Assembly (NCBI RefSeq): GCF_020923435.1
Contig: NZ_CP087263.1
Span: 4,684,001 to 4,748,000, forward strand
DNA: 64,000 bases
Source of the DNA: Brevibacillus humidisoli
GTDB taxonomy: Bacteria; Bacillota; Bacilli; Brevibacillales; Brevibacillaceae
Direction: 5' to 3'
Part shown: in pieces, positions 51,631 to 59,727 of the stretch
Layout: each line of letters starts with the position of its first letter
Numbering within the stretch: the stretch's first letter is position 1
The notes under the pieces: model-generated
Told to the model about the DNA's origin: nothing
What the model saw: only the letters and a program-made list of their open reading frames with translations
Databases searched by the model: none
Made by a program: the position numbers and the translations under genes

Positions 51631-53892
51631 ATGAGGCAAGATGATTTTATCCGCGTGATCGGAGCAAGGGAAAAAAACCTGAAAGGGCTCCATCTAACTA
51701 TTCCCAAAAAGCAGATTACGGTCTTTGCTGGCGTTTCCGGTTCCGGAAAATCGGCGCTCGTATTTGATACGATCGCGGCGGAATCACAGCGCCAGTTGAA
51801 CGAAACCTATTCCAGCTTTATCCGCAATCGGCTGCCTCATTACGGACAGCCGGAGGTAGATGCGATTGAAAAGCTACCGGTGGCCATTGTCATCAATCAA
51901 AAGCGAATCGGCGGCAACAGAAGATCGACTGTGGGAACTGTGACAGACATCTATGCTTTGCTGCGGCGGCTGTTTTCCCGTTTTGGAACTCCCTTTGTCG
52001 GTTATTCGGATGTATTCTCATTTAACAACCCGCAAGGCATGTGTCCGGAGTGTGAGGGCTTGGGAACAGCGAAGACGATCCATGTAGACCGACTGATTGA
52101 CAAAGAGAAATCGTTGAATGAGGGTGCCATTCTGTTCCCCACTTTTCGGCCTGGGGAGGTTAGATGGAAACGGTATGTCTGTACCGGCCTGTTCGACAAT
52201 GATAAAAAACTGCGGGATTATACAGAGGATGAATGGGATACGCTGCTGTATAAAACGGGATTCAAGCCACCGAACCCGACAAAGGACTGGCCGCCGACTT
52301 CGCTGTATGAAGGGGTTGTGCCAAGAATCAAACGCACGTTTTTGGATAAGGATTCAAGAGATTCCGTGCGGTATAAAGAAGCAATCGATTTCGTCGTCAC
52401 CGAAGCTGCTTGTTCTTTGTGCGGCGGTGGCAGATTGAATCAAACTGTGCTGGCGTGCACCATAAACGGCAAAAACATTGCAGAATGTGGCAGAATGCAG
52501 ATTAGCGACTTGATCCAGTTTATCCAGACAATCCGCGAGCCAGCAGCATACATCATTACAGAAGCGATTACAAAGCGGCTGACACATTTGATATCCATTG
52601 GATTGGGTTATGTCAGCCTGAATCGGGAAACAACCAGCCTGTCAGGCGGCGAATCACAGAGGATCAAGATGGTGCGTCAGCTTGGAAACAGCTTGACTGA
52701 TCTGCTCTATATCTTTGATGAACCGAGTATTGGACTCCATCCCCACGATGTCAGCAGAATCAACCGGTTGCTGCAGGAACTAAGGGATAAGGGAAACACG
52801 GTTCTGATCGTGGACCATGACCCTGACGTGATTCAAATAGCTGATCGCATCGTGGAAATGGGGCCGCAAGCCGGTACAATGGGCGGAGAGATCGTATATG
52901 AAGGAGATTTCCAAGGTTTGTTGTCTGCGAATACATTGACATCCAGATGTCTCAAGCGCAAGCCCAGATTCAAAGAAGCGCTTAGAAAAGCGGACGGTTG
53001 GCTTACGATTAAACAAGCCAGCATGCATAATCTACAGGATATCAGCGTTCGTATTCCCAAAGGGGTGATGACCGCCGTTACCGGTGTGGCAGGATCAGGG
53101 AAGAGTACGCTGGTCCATCATGTGCTTCCCACATACTTTCCCGAAGCGATCTTCATTGATCAGGAAGCAATCAGGGCTTCCAATCGTTCCAATATTGCTA
53201 CCTATACGGGAATCTTTGATGAGATAAGAGGCCTGTTTGCGAAGGAAAACCATGTGAATGCTTCGCTTTTCAGCTTTAACTCACAGGGAGCGTGCCCAAC
53301 ATGCAAGGGTTTGGGGATGATTTACACCGAATTCGCTTTTATGGATACCGTTGCTACCGTCTGTGAAGGGTGTCAGGGAAATCGGTTCACGGAAAACGTG
53401 CTCTCGTATCGTATTCGTGGAAAAAACATCAGCGAAATCCTTGCCATGACCGTCGATGAGGCGTTGGGATTTTTCCAAGAAGAAGAAATGAAGCTTGTAC
53501 TCAACAGACTAAAGGACGTAGGCATCCATTATCTGTCGTTAGGTCAGCCCCTCAGCACTTTATCGGGTGGGGAGTTGCAGCGGGTAAAGCTGGCAACGGA
53601 GCTGGGGGCGAGCGGGAATCTCTACGTGTTGGACGAGCCGACCACGGGATTGCACCTGGCAGATGTAGAACAATTGGTTCGTATATTGGATCGTCTGGTT
53701 GATCAGGGCAGCACCTTGATCGTGATTGAGCATAATCTGGATGTGATCTGCCAGGCTGACTGGATCATCGACTTAGGCCCCGGAGCAGGACAGGATGGGG
53801 GCAGGGTGATGTTTGAAGGAATCCCGAAAGATATCATACATTGCGAAGCTTCCATTACCGGGAAATACTTAAAGGAAGCAGTTTCTTCATAG
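51631..53892 (+). CDS. UvrA-like ABC protein (class II UvrA / DrrC type)
   Basis: The 753-residue protein has two UvrA-type ATPase modules. The first has Walker A GVSGSGKSAL, a zinc module starting CPECEGLG and CSLCGGGR, signature LSGGESQRI and Walker B LYIFDEPSIGLHP. The second has GVAGSGKSTL, CPTCKGLG/CEGCQG, LSGGELQRV and VLDEPTTGLH. At about 200 residues shorter than UvrA (940-960) it fits the UvrA2/DrrC class, which lacks the UvrB-binding domain and is linked to resistance against DNA-binding drugs. It is divergent from a WYL regulator and shares its operator. AGGAGGAG precedes ATG 51631. Confidence 0.88.
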   Translation: MRQDDFIRVIGAREKNLKGLHLTIPKKQITVFAGVSGSGKSALVFDTIAAESQRQLNETYSSFIRNRLPHYGQPEVDAIEKLPVAIVINQKRIGGNRRSTVGTVTDIYALLRRLFSRFGTPFVGYSDVFSFNNPQGMCPECEGLGTAKTIHVDRLIDKEKSLNEGAILFPTFRPGEVRWKRYVCTGLFDNDKKLRDYTEDEWDTLLYKTGFKPPNPTKDWPPTSLYEGVVPRIKRTFLDKDSRDSVRYKEAIDFVVTEAACSLCGGGRLNQTVLACTINGKNIAECGRMQISDLIQFIQTIREPAAYIITEAITKRLTHLISIGLGYVSLNRETTSLSGGESQRIKMVRQLGNSLTDLLYIFDEPSIGLHPHDVSRINRLLQELRDKGNTVLIVDHDPDVIQIADRIVEMGPQAGTMGGEIVYEGDFQGLLSANTLTSRCLKRKPRFKEALRKADGWLTIKQASMHNLQDISVRIPKGVMTAVTGVAGSGKSTLVHHVLPTYFPEAIFIDQEAIRASNRSNIATYTGIFDEIRGLFAKENHVNASLFSFNSQGACPTCKGLGMIYTEFAFMDTVATVCEGCQGNRFTENVLSYRIRGKNISEILAMTVDEALGFFQEEEMKLVLNRLKDVGIHYLSLGQPLSTLSGGELQRVKLATELGASGNLYVLDEPTTGLHLADVEQLVRILDRLVDQGSTLIVIEHNLDVICQADWIIDLGPGAGQDGGRVMFEGIPKDIIHCEASITGKYLKEAVSS

Positions 53893-53955
53893 AGCCGCCA
53901 TGGATTCAAGCTGGACCCTTGTAGCGGGATTCTGAAAGCGAATTCAAAATATTCA

Positions 53956-53984
53956 TTGACAGTCAAAATCAAGCTTGGTATACT
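53956..53984 (+). promoter_or_regulatory. Promoter of the AfuABC-like operon
   Basis: TTGACA (53956-53961) and TATACT (53979-53984) are 17 bases apart, a near-consensus sigma-A promoter about 190 bases before the binding-protein gene. Confidence 0.8.
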
Positions 53985-54029
53985 CTTTAAAAAGTTGACC
54001 GAAACCACATATACTCTATACGGTTAGGC

Positions 54030-54107
54030 GGAGAAAATGGAGACAACCCTTACCCGTAAACACTTTTTCCTCTATGAGAGAGGTGTGTTTATCGTGGAAG
54101 GGTTTTT
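54030..54107 (+). promoter_or_regulatory. ABC-operon leader: doubled GGAGA motif and intrinsic terminator
   Basis: GGAGA (54030-54034), AAAT, GGAGA (54039-54043) precedes AACCCTT (54045-54051), which pairs with AAGGGTT (54098-54104) and runs into T5 and a further T-rich stretch. Inner stems AAACAC/GTGTTT (54058-54063, 54085-54090) and CCTCT/AGAGG (54069-54073, 54079-54083) stabilise it. The layout matches the glpF, glpD and second glpD leaders. Confidence 0.75.
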
Positions 54108-54173
54108 CTGTTTTTTTCTTGTCAGGTCAGCTATTTACAAAAAAAAGAGAAATCGCAGGGAGGAGAAAGAAAA

Positions 54174-55244
54174 ATGCAATGGAAAAAGTGGGTCACTGCT
54201 GCTCTTAGCACTGCCTTGTTGACGTCTGTTGTGATGACGGGCTGCTCGTCTTCCGAGGGGACCGGGGAGACCGGCAGTGCAGGGGGCGGCGAAGCAAAAT
54301 CAGAAGGATACGGTGATGTCGCTTTCTACTCTCCAGAGACACCTGACATGACCAAGGAAATCGGTCTTAATTTTGAAAAGGCTTTCACTGGTTCAACCGT
54401 CAATGTTCAATACGGTGGAACAAACGTCATCGTCAACCGGCTGATTGCAGAAAAAGACAATCCGATGGGTGACGTATGGTACGGCGGAGGCGGGTTCCTG
54501 CCGTTTGAATCAGCCAAGTCGAAAGGAATCATTACATCATATACACCGGAAATCGCCAAAGACTGGCCGGTTTCCCAAAATGGCATCCAGATCCGCGACA
54601 AGGACTGGAAATGGGTAGGCGCAGAAGTATTTGTACTCGGCTTCATCTATAACACGGATCTGGTAAAACCGGAAGATCTGCCGAAGACCTGGGATGATCT
54701 GCTCGATCCAAAATGGAAAGGCAAAATCCAGATGTCCAACCCGGCCGCATCGGGTACGGCTACGCTCACTGTGCTCAGCCAGTTGATGCGACTGGGCGAA
54801 GAGCCAGGATGGGAGTACTTCACCAAGCTGGTTGATCAGGTGAGCGCACTGCCTGACTCCGGTTCCGCGCCATCCAAAGCAGTAGCCAAAGGGGAAGCAC
54901 ATATTGGGATCGCGTTTGACTTCATGGCGTATGAGATGAAAGCAAAAGGAGAAAAAGTAGACTTCATCGTGCCGGAAAAAACGCCGATCATCGTCAACCC
55001 GGTATCGCTCGTCGCTGACGGCCCCAATCCGGAAGGCGGCAAGGCGCTGATTGACTATCTGCTATCCAAAGAAGGACAGCAGACTCTGGCCAACTGGTAC
55101 CACATCCCGATCTCCAAAGAAGTAGAATCGAAAACGCCGCTTACCCTAGAAAAAGTAATGCCGCATGCACAGGAATTGGACGTCCAGTGGGTGGTCGACA
55201 ACTACGATCGCATCCGCAACGAGTGGCGCCAGAAGTTCCAATAA
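54174..55244 (+). CDS. ABC transporter substrate-binding lipoprotein (AfuA/FbpA-like)
   Basis: The 356-residue protein has a signal peptide ending VMTGC (C24) and a type II periplasmic-binding fold: GDVAFYSPETPDMTKEIGLNFEKAFTGSTVNVQYGG, NPMGDVWYGGGG, KTWDDLLDPKWKGKIQMSNPAASGTA, and NPVSLVADGPNPEGGKALIDYLLSKEGQQ. This is the ferric-binding/AfuA/PhnS-like family, which includes proteins for iron, hexose phosphates and phosphonates. The tyrosine pair of iron-binding FbpA is not evident, while downstream phosphatase, GlpP and GlpD genes and a GlpP-type leader point to a glycerol-phosphate-like ligand. AGGGAGGAG precedes the ATG. Confidence 0.8.
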   Translation: MQWKKWVTAALSTALLTSVVMTGCSSSEGTGETGSAGGGEAKSEGYGDVAFYSPETPDMTKEIGLNFEKAFTGSTVNVQYGGTNVIVNRLIAEKDNPMGDVWYGGGGFLPFESAKSKGIITSYTPEIAKDWPVSQNGIQIRDKDWKWVGAEVFVLGFIYNTDLVKPEDLPKTWDDLLDPKWKGKIQMSNPAASGTATLTVLSQLMRLGEEPGWEYFTKLVDQVSALPDSGSAPSKAVAKGEAHIGIAFDFMAYEMKAKGEKVDFIVPEKTPIIVNPVSLVADGPNPEGGKALIDYLLSKEGQQTLANWYHIPISKEVESKTPLTLEKVMPHAQELDVQWVVDNYDRIRNEWRQKFQ

Positions 55245-55260
55245 AAAAGGAGGCTCTTCC

Positions 55261-56391
55261 GTGGGTTCAGTCAAGATCGAACATCTCAGCAAAGAATTTA
55301 ACGGCGTGAAAGCACTGGAAGATGTCAACCTGGAGATACGGGAGGGCGAGTTCTTCGCCCTCCTCGGTCCTTCCGGGTGTGGCAAGACGACAACCATGCG
55401 CTGCATCGCCGGTTTTGAAACCCCTACATCCGGCAAAATCTACATCGGCGATCGTGACGTCAGCCACGTACCTGCAAATCAACGCAACTGCGGAATGGTC
55501 TTTCAGAGCTACGCTTTGTTTCCCCATCTGACCGTCTTTGAAAACGTCGCCTATAGTCTGAATGTTCGCCGCTTTTACCAAGGTGGACTGGGTACGAAGG
55601 CGGCGGTGTTGGCCAATCTGCTCAACCGGAAACTGGGGCGGGTCAACAAGGAGATCGAGACAAAGGTACGCGATTCTCTTGACTTCGTCGAACTGGGTCA
55701 CCTCGCTGACCGACTGCCAGGCCAGCTCTCAGGCGGCCAGCAGCAGCGGGTCGCGCTAGCGCGGGCCCTGGTCATGGAACCGGCCGTGCTGTTGATGGAT
55801 GAACCGCTGTCCAACCTGGACAAAAAACTGCGCAACGTGATGCGCGTTACGATTCGTGAGATTCAGCAAAAAGTAGGCATCACCACAATCTTCGTCACGC
55901 ACGACCAGGAAGAAGCGATGAGTATGGCCGACCGAGTCGCTGTCATGCACGGGGGAGAATTGGTGCAGGTGGATACGCCAACCGCTTTGTACAGCAATCC
56001 CATTTCTCCGTTTGTCGCCGATTTCGTCGGTTCGTCCAACCTGTTCGGCGCTGCTGTCAAAGAGAACGGCAGCGGAGATGGCGGGACTGTTCTGTTGTTG
56101 GAAGGCAGCCAGGTGCTCCGCTCCGCTTACACGGCCAAAAAGAACGACGTGCAAGTGATGATCCGCCCTGAGAGCATCACTCTGTTGACGGAGCATCAGC
56201 AGCCGACGAGTCAAAACGTGCTGGAGGGTACGGTTGAATTGGCAACGTACCTGGGGCCGATCATTCGCTACGATGTAAATGTGGGCTCACTCAAGTTTGA
56301 AGTGGATATCACATTTGACAGCAATCCGCTGCTGACACCGGGAACCAAGGTGAGAATGGAGATTGATCCGGAACGTGTGGTGATTCTATGA
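55261..56391 (+). CDS. ABC transporter ATP-binding protein (AfuC/PotA-like)
   Basis: The 376-residue ATPase has Walker [11 protein letters not shown]-loop [14 protein letters not shown], signature LSGGQQQRV, Walker [12 protein letters not shown] and switch [11 protein letters not shown]-terminal TOBE regulatory domain contains [11 protein letters not shown]. Between Q-loop and signature it has an insert (about 25 residues around [19 protein letters not shown]) not usual in the family. GTG 55261 lies eight bases after AAGGAGG. The stop overlaps the permease start (ATGA). Confidence 0.9.
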   Translation: MGSVKIEHLSKEFNGVKALEDVNLEIREGEFFALLGPSGCGKTTTMRCIAGFETPTSGKIYIGDRDVSHVPANQRNCGMVFQSYALFPHLTVFENVAYSLNVRRFYQGGLGTKAAVLANLLNRKLGRVNKEIETKVRDSLDFVELGHLADRLPGQLSGGQQQRVALARALVMEPAVLLMDEPLSNLDKKLRNVMRVTIREIQQKVGITTIFVTHDQEEAMSMADRVAVMHGGELVQVDTPTALYSNPISPFVADFVGSSNLFGAAVKENGSGDGGTVLLLEGSQVLRSAYTAKKNDVQVMIRPESITLLTEHQQPTSQNVLEGTVELATYLGPIIRYDVNVGSLKFEVDITFDSNPLLTPGTKVRMEIDPERVVIL

Positions 56392-58142
56392 GCCAGACGG
56401 TTTCCACACCACCGCAGTCTCCCAACTCGAAAGAGGCAAAGAAAAGCCGGTTTTCTCTTAACGGGTTTGCCCTGCTAAAGTGGATCATTTATCTATTCTT
56501 TTTCACGTTCTTGCTCGTTCCGCTGTTTTCCATTCTGCTGGTTAGTATAACCGGCCAGCCGATGAATATCTTCGGCAGTTTCGTCAACCCGAAGATTCTC
56601 AGTTCGACACTGGAAAAGCTGTCGCAGTTTTCATTTGACGCTTATACGTCCTTGTTTAAACCAGACAGCAACTATTTTTCAGCCTTGATCAACAGCTTGG
56701 AGCTGGCTACGGGGGTAGCCGTGCTGGTGACGATCTTCGTTTTGCCGATCGCCTACGCGTTTGCACGGACTACGATGCCGTTTAAAACATTCTTTGCGGC
56801 GCTGTGTACGATTCCGTTGGTCGTACCGACGTTTATCTCGTCCTACGCTTTTACCCTGATGTTCGGGAAAACCGGCTGGGTAAACCACATCTATCGCGCG
56901 TTTGGAGGAGAAGGAGTTCTGTTTGACGTCCAATCGATGCTGGGCATCGTGTTGGTGCAGGTGTTCTTTTTCTTCCCCTACGCCTTGTGGCCGATGGTGG
57001 CTGCCTTCAAGATCAGCGATCTCACCTTGGAGGAAGCGTCGCAAAACCTGGGGGCGCAGAGTTGGTACACGTTTTTGCGCGTCACTTTGCCGCTGGCAAT
57101 GCCAGGGATTATCTCCAGCATGCTGCTGATCTTTACGGTCAGCTTCTCGGATTTCGGTACGCCGATCATTTTGGCGCCGAAGGATCTGAACCTGATTGTC
57201 GTTGAGGCATACCGGGAGATCGCAGGCTTTTTCAACTGGGCCGGATCTGCCGTCCTGACTGTAATCATGCTGCTGGTGGCGGGGTTCTTCTTTTGGCTGC
57301 AGCGTCTGGTGATCCGCGGCAAGGAGTACGGTACGATCTCAGGCAAACCAACCAAACAGAAGCTGAACGATCACAAAGGCGTGGTCTCCTCGCTGACTGT
57401 GTATACGTTCCTGTTACTGCTGGTGCCGCTATTGGCCATCGGATCGGTCTTTCTCTCATCGCTCGCTACGACCTGGGGTCATCATGCGCTGCCGGATGGC
57501 TATACGCTGGAGCACTACCTGACGATTTTCAGCACCTCGTCCAAAAACATCGTCAACAGTCTGATTCTAGCCGGTGGAGCGCTAGTGCTGAGTGTCGTGA
57601 TTGCCACGTTTGTTTCTTATTTCGTCGTGCGCCGCGGTTCAGGCGGGCTTGATTTCGTATCGTCCATCCCGCTGATCGTGCCGGGGATTGCTCTCGGGAT
57701 TGCGCTGATCCAGACCTTTAACACGGCTCCGCTCCATTTGACGGGAACGGCGCTGCTGTTGATCATTGCCTATACGATCAGACGGATGCCGTACATGATC
57801 CGTTCGACGATGAGCTCGATGATGGCAATTCGCAAAGATATTGAAGAGGCAGCGATTAGCCTAGGCGCTTCCAATCTGTTTGCCGCGATCACCGTGATTG
57901 GCCCGCTGCTGCTGCCGGGTATTGCCGCTGGGGCGATCCTGGTTTTCGTCACCGTTATCAAAGAGACCAGTATCTCGATCCTGATGGCGCCGACAGATTG
58001 GGCACCGATGAGTTTGGCCGTGTTCCAAAATCTGCTCCGCGGGGAGTACTATACCGCATCGGCAATGGCGATCTTGATCATCGTGATTGTCATCCTGCTG
58101 CAGTATTTCGCTAAAAAAATAACCAAAGACCAACTGTACTAA
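56388..58142 (+). CDS. ABC transporter permease, fused two-domain (AfuB/ThiP-like)
   Basis: The 584-residue protein has twelve TM helices in two BPD_transp_1 domains, as in AfuB, FbpB, ThiP and PhnV-like fused permeases. EAA loops are LEEASQNLGAQSWYTFLRVTLPLAMPGI (first half) and IEEAAISLGASNLFAAITVIGPLLLPGI (second half). One polypeptide therefore supplies both channel halves for the importer. It starts at ATG 56388 overlapping the ATPase stop, and the phosphatase gene follows 19 bases after its end. Confidence 0.9.
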   Translation: MSQTVSTPPQSPNSKEAKKSRFSLNGFALLKWIIYLFFFTFLLVPLFSILLVSITGQPMNIFGSFVNPKILSSTLEKLSQFSFDAYTSLFKPDSNYFSALINSLELATGVAVLVTIFVLPIAYAFARTTMPFKTFFAALCTIPLVVPTFISSYAFTLMFGKTGWVNHIYRAFGGEGVLFDVQSMLGIVLVQVFFFFPYALWPMVAAFKISDLTLEEASQNLGAQSWYTFLRVTLPLAMPGIISSMLLIFTVSFSDFGTPIILAPKDLNLIVVEAYREIAGFFNWAGSAVLTVIMLLVAGFFFWLQRLVIRGKEYGTISGKPTKQKLNDHKGVVSSLTVYTFLLLLVPLLAIGSVFLSSLATTWGHHALPDGYTLEHYLTIFSTSSKNIVNSLILAGGALVLSVVIATFVSYFVVRRGSGGLDFVSSIPLIVPGIALGIALIQTFNTAPLHLTGTALLLIIAYTIRRMPYMIRSTMSSMMAIRKDIEEAAISLGASNLFAAITVIGPLLLPGIAAGAILVFVTVIKETSISILMAPTDWAPMSLAVFQNLLRGEYYTASAMAILIIVIVILLQYFAKKITKDQLY

Positions 58143-58161
58143 CGTAGAAGTGGAGCGGTGT

Positions 58162-58935
58162 ATGATGAAAGGATTCATCTTTGATCTGGACGGCACTGTT
58201 TATCTTGGTGACCGCCTGATCCCCGGCGCGGCGGAAGCGATCCAAGCGCTGCGGGAGAGGGGAGACAAGGTCGTTTTTCTCTCGAACAAACCGATTGCCA
58301 CACGAGAGTCGTATGCGCAAAAACTGACCAAAATGGGGATCCCGACCCATATAGACGATGTCCTCAATTCGTCCATGATCGTGGCCAGATATCTGAAACA
58401 GCAGATCAAGCCGGGAGAGTCGGTCATGGTGATCGGAGAAGAACCGATTCGCGAAGAACTGCATAGCTACGGCATTACGATCAGCAGTGATCCGCGTCAG
58501 GTGGCGTATGTCGTCTTGTCGTGGGATCGGCAGTTCACGTACGACAAGCTGAACGATCTCTACCAGGCGGCGATCAACGGAGCTCTCGTGATCGCCTCCA
58601 ATCCGGACCGCACATGTCCGTTGGAGGATGGACAAATCCCTGACACAGGGGCGCTGATCGGAGCATTGGAGGGGGCTACCGGCAAACCGATCGAACTGGT
58701 TGTCGGCAAGCCATCCCCGATAGCCGCCGAGGTGGCGGTTCAGCATCTCGGCCTTGACTACGCCGACTGCTATATGGTTGGGGATCGGCTGGAGACGGAT
58801 ATCAAGATGGGGAATGATACCGGCATGAATTCCGTTCTCGTCCTGACCGGGATTAGTACGAGGGAGATGGCGGAAGCCAGTTTGTACAAACCGCGCTACA
58901 TCATTGACAGTATAAAAGAGATCGTCCAGCTCTGA
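58162..58935 (+). CDS. HAD-IIA family phosphatase (NagD/PGP-like)
   Basis: The 257-residue hydrolase has HAD motif I FIFDLDGTVYLGD, motif II FLSNKP, a C2a cap, motif III lysine in VVGKPSPIAAEV, and motif IV MVGDRLETDIKMG. HAD-IIA enzymes include NagD, AraL, phosphoglycolate phosphatase and glycerol-3-phosphate phosphatases (mammalian PGP, mycobacterial Rv1692). Placed between an importer and glpP/glpD, dephosphorylation of glycerol 3-phosphate or a related ester is an attractive role but is inferred. ATG 58162 follows GTGGAG; ATG 58165 is possible. Confidence 0.85.
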   Translation: MMKGFIFDLDGTVYLGDRLIPGAAEAIQALRERGDKVVFLSNKPIATRESYAQKLTKMGIPTHIDDVLNSSMIVARYLKQQIKPGESVMVIGEEPIREELHSYGITISSDPRQVAYVVLSWDRQFTYDKLNDLYQAAINGALVIASNPDRTCPLEDGQIPDTGALIGALEGATGKPIELVVGKPSPIAAEVAVQHLGLDYADCYMVGDRLETDIKMGNDTGMNSVLVLTGISTREMAEASLYKPRYIIDSIKEIVQL

Positions 58936-58942
58936 CGAGAAT

Positions 58943-58950
58943 GTTATAAT
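58943..58950 (+). promoter_or_regulatory. Extended -10 promoter of the second glpP
   Basis: TGTTATAAT carries a perfect TATAAT (58945-58950) with an upstream TGn. No good -35 box is seen. It gives glpP copy 2 a way to be made without reading through the ABC operon. Confidence 0.5.
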
Positions 58951-58983
58951 ATAGGGCAACAAACATCCGTGGAGGTAGGTTGG

Positions 58984-59541
58984 ATGTACCCTATTGTGGA
59001 TTTGGTGGAGCATCAGACGATTGCTGCCGTACAATCGGAGCAGGATCTGGATGACGCTCTTGCCGGCCAGGTCAACATCATCTTTTTGTTGACCGGCTCC
59101 ATTTTTAACATCAAAGAGCTGGTGGAGAAAATTAAAGCTGCGGGGAAACAGGTGTTTCTGCACATGGAGTTTATTGAGGGCATTGCCGCTGACAAGAGCG
59201 GGGTGACCTATGTAGCCAGAAACATCGCTCCGACAGGCATAATCTCGACGCGAAGCAACTTGATCCGCGTCGCCAAAGAGATGAATCTGATGGCGATACA
59301 GCGGATCTTCCTGATCGACCGGAATGCAGTGGTGAAGGGGATCAAAGTGGTGGAACAGAGCCAGCCGGATGCGGTGGAAGTAATGCCTGGCGTGATGCCG
59401 CGCGTGATCCGGGAGATGACCAATCTCACACCGCTGCCCATCATCGCTGGAGGGCTGGTCGGTACCCAGGCCGAGATAGATGACGCGCTAGCGGCCGGGG
59501 CATTGGCCGTTTCTGTCGGGACAAAAGAGCTATGGGCATAA
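58984..59541 (+). CDS. Glycerol-3-phosphate-responsive antiterminator GlpP (copy 2)
   Basis: The 185-residue protein is a second GlpP homologue: QVFLHMEFIEGIAADKSGVTYV, PTGIISTRSNLIRVAKEMNLMAIQRIFLIDRNAV and VEVMPGVMPRVIREMTNLTPLPIIAGGLVGT. It is clearly diverged from the copy at 41845 but keeps the same core blocks. It lies between the HAD phosphatase and a second glpD whose leader carries the doubled GGAGA motif. ATG 58984 lies eight bases after GGAGG. The two copies may differ in ligand sensitivity or leader preference. Confidence 0.9.
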   Translation: MYPIVDLVEHQTIAAVQSEQDLDDALAGQVNIIFLLTGSIFNIKELVEKIKAAGKQVFLHMEFIEGIAADKSGVTYVARNIAPTGIISTRSNLIRVAKEMNLMAIQRIFLIDRNAVVKGIKVVEQSQPDAVEVMPGVMPRVIREMTNLTPLPIIAGGLVGTQAEIDDALAAGALAVSVGTKELWA

Positions 59542-59568
59542 CAACTGCATAAACAGTCGGAAAGGGAC

Positions 59569-59642
59569 AGAGATGAGGAGAAAACCCCTTTGGAAAAGCG
59601 CAGCTTGATTGAGACAAGCTGCCGTTTCCATTGGGGTTTTTT
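59569..59642 (+). promoter_or_regulatory. Second glpD leader: AGAGA/GGAGA motif and intrinsic terminator
   Basis: AGAGA (59569-59573), TGA, GGAGA (59577-59581) abuts AAACCCC (59582-59588), which pairs with GGGGTTT near 59633-59639 and continues into Ts. Inner GCAGCTTG/CAAGCTGC and GGAAA/TTTCC pairs make a very stable hairpin. Confidence 0.78.
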
Positions 59643-59727
59643 CGTTTGGATAGGAACCAATAGCAGGGAAACGTACTTTTGGCTTGATCAGGAAGAGACG
59701 GTTTCCCGCAGCAAGAGGAGGACTACG

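Noticed and set aside
54174-58142. Assignment of the AfuABC-like genes as an iron(III) importer
   Set aside because: The family includes iron systems, but no Fur-like box is seen upstream, the leader resembles glp leaders, and the downstream genes are glycerol-phosphate genes.
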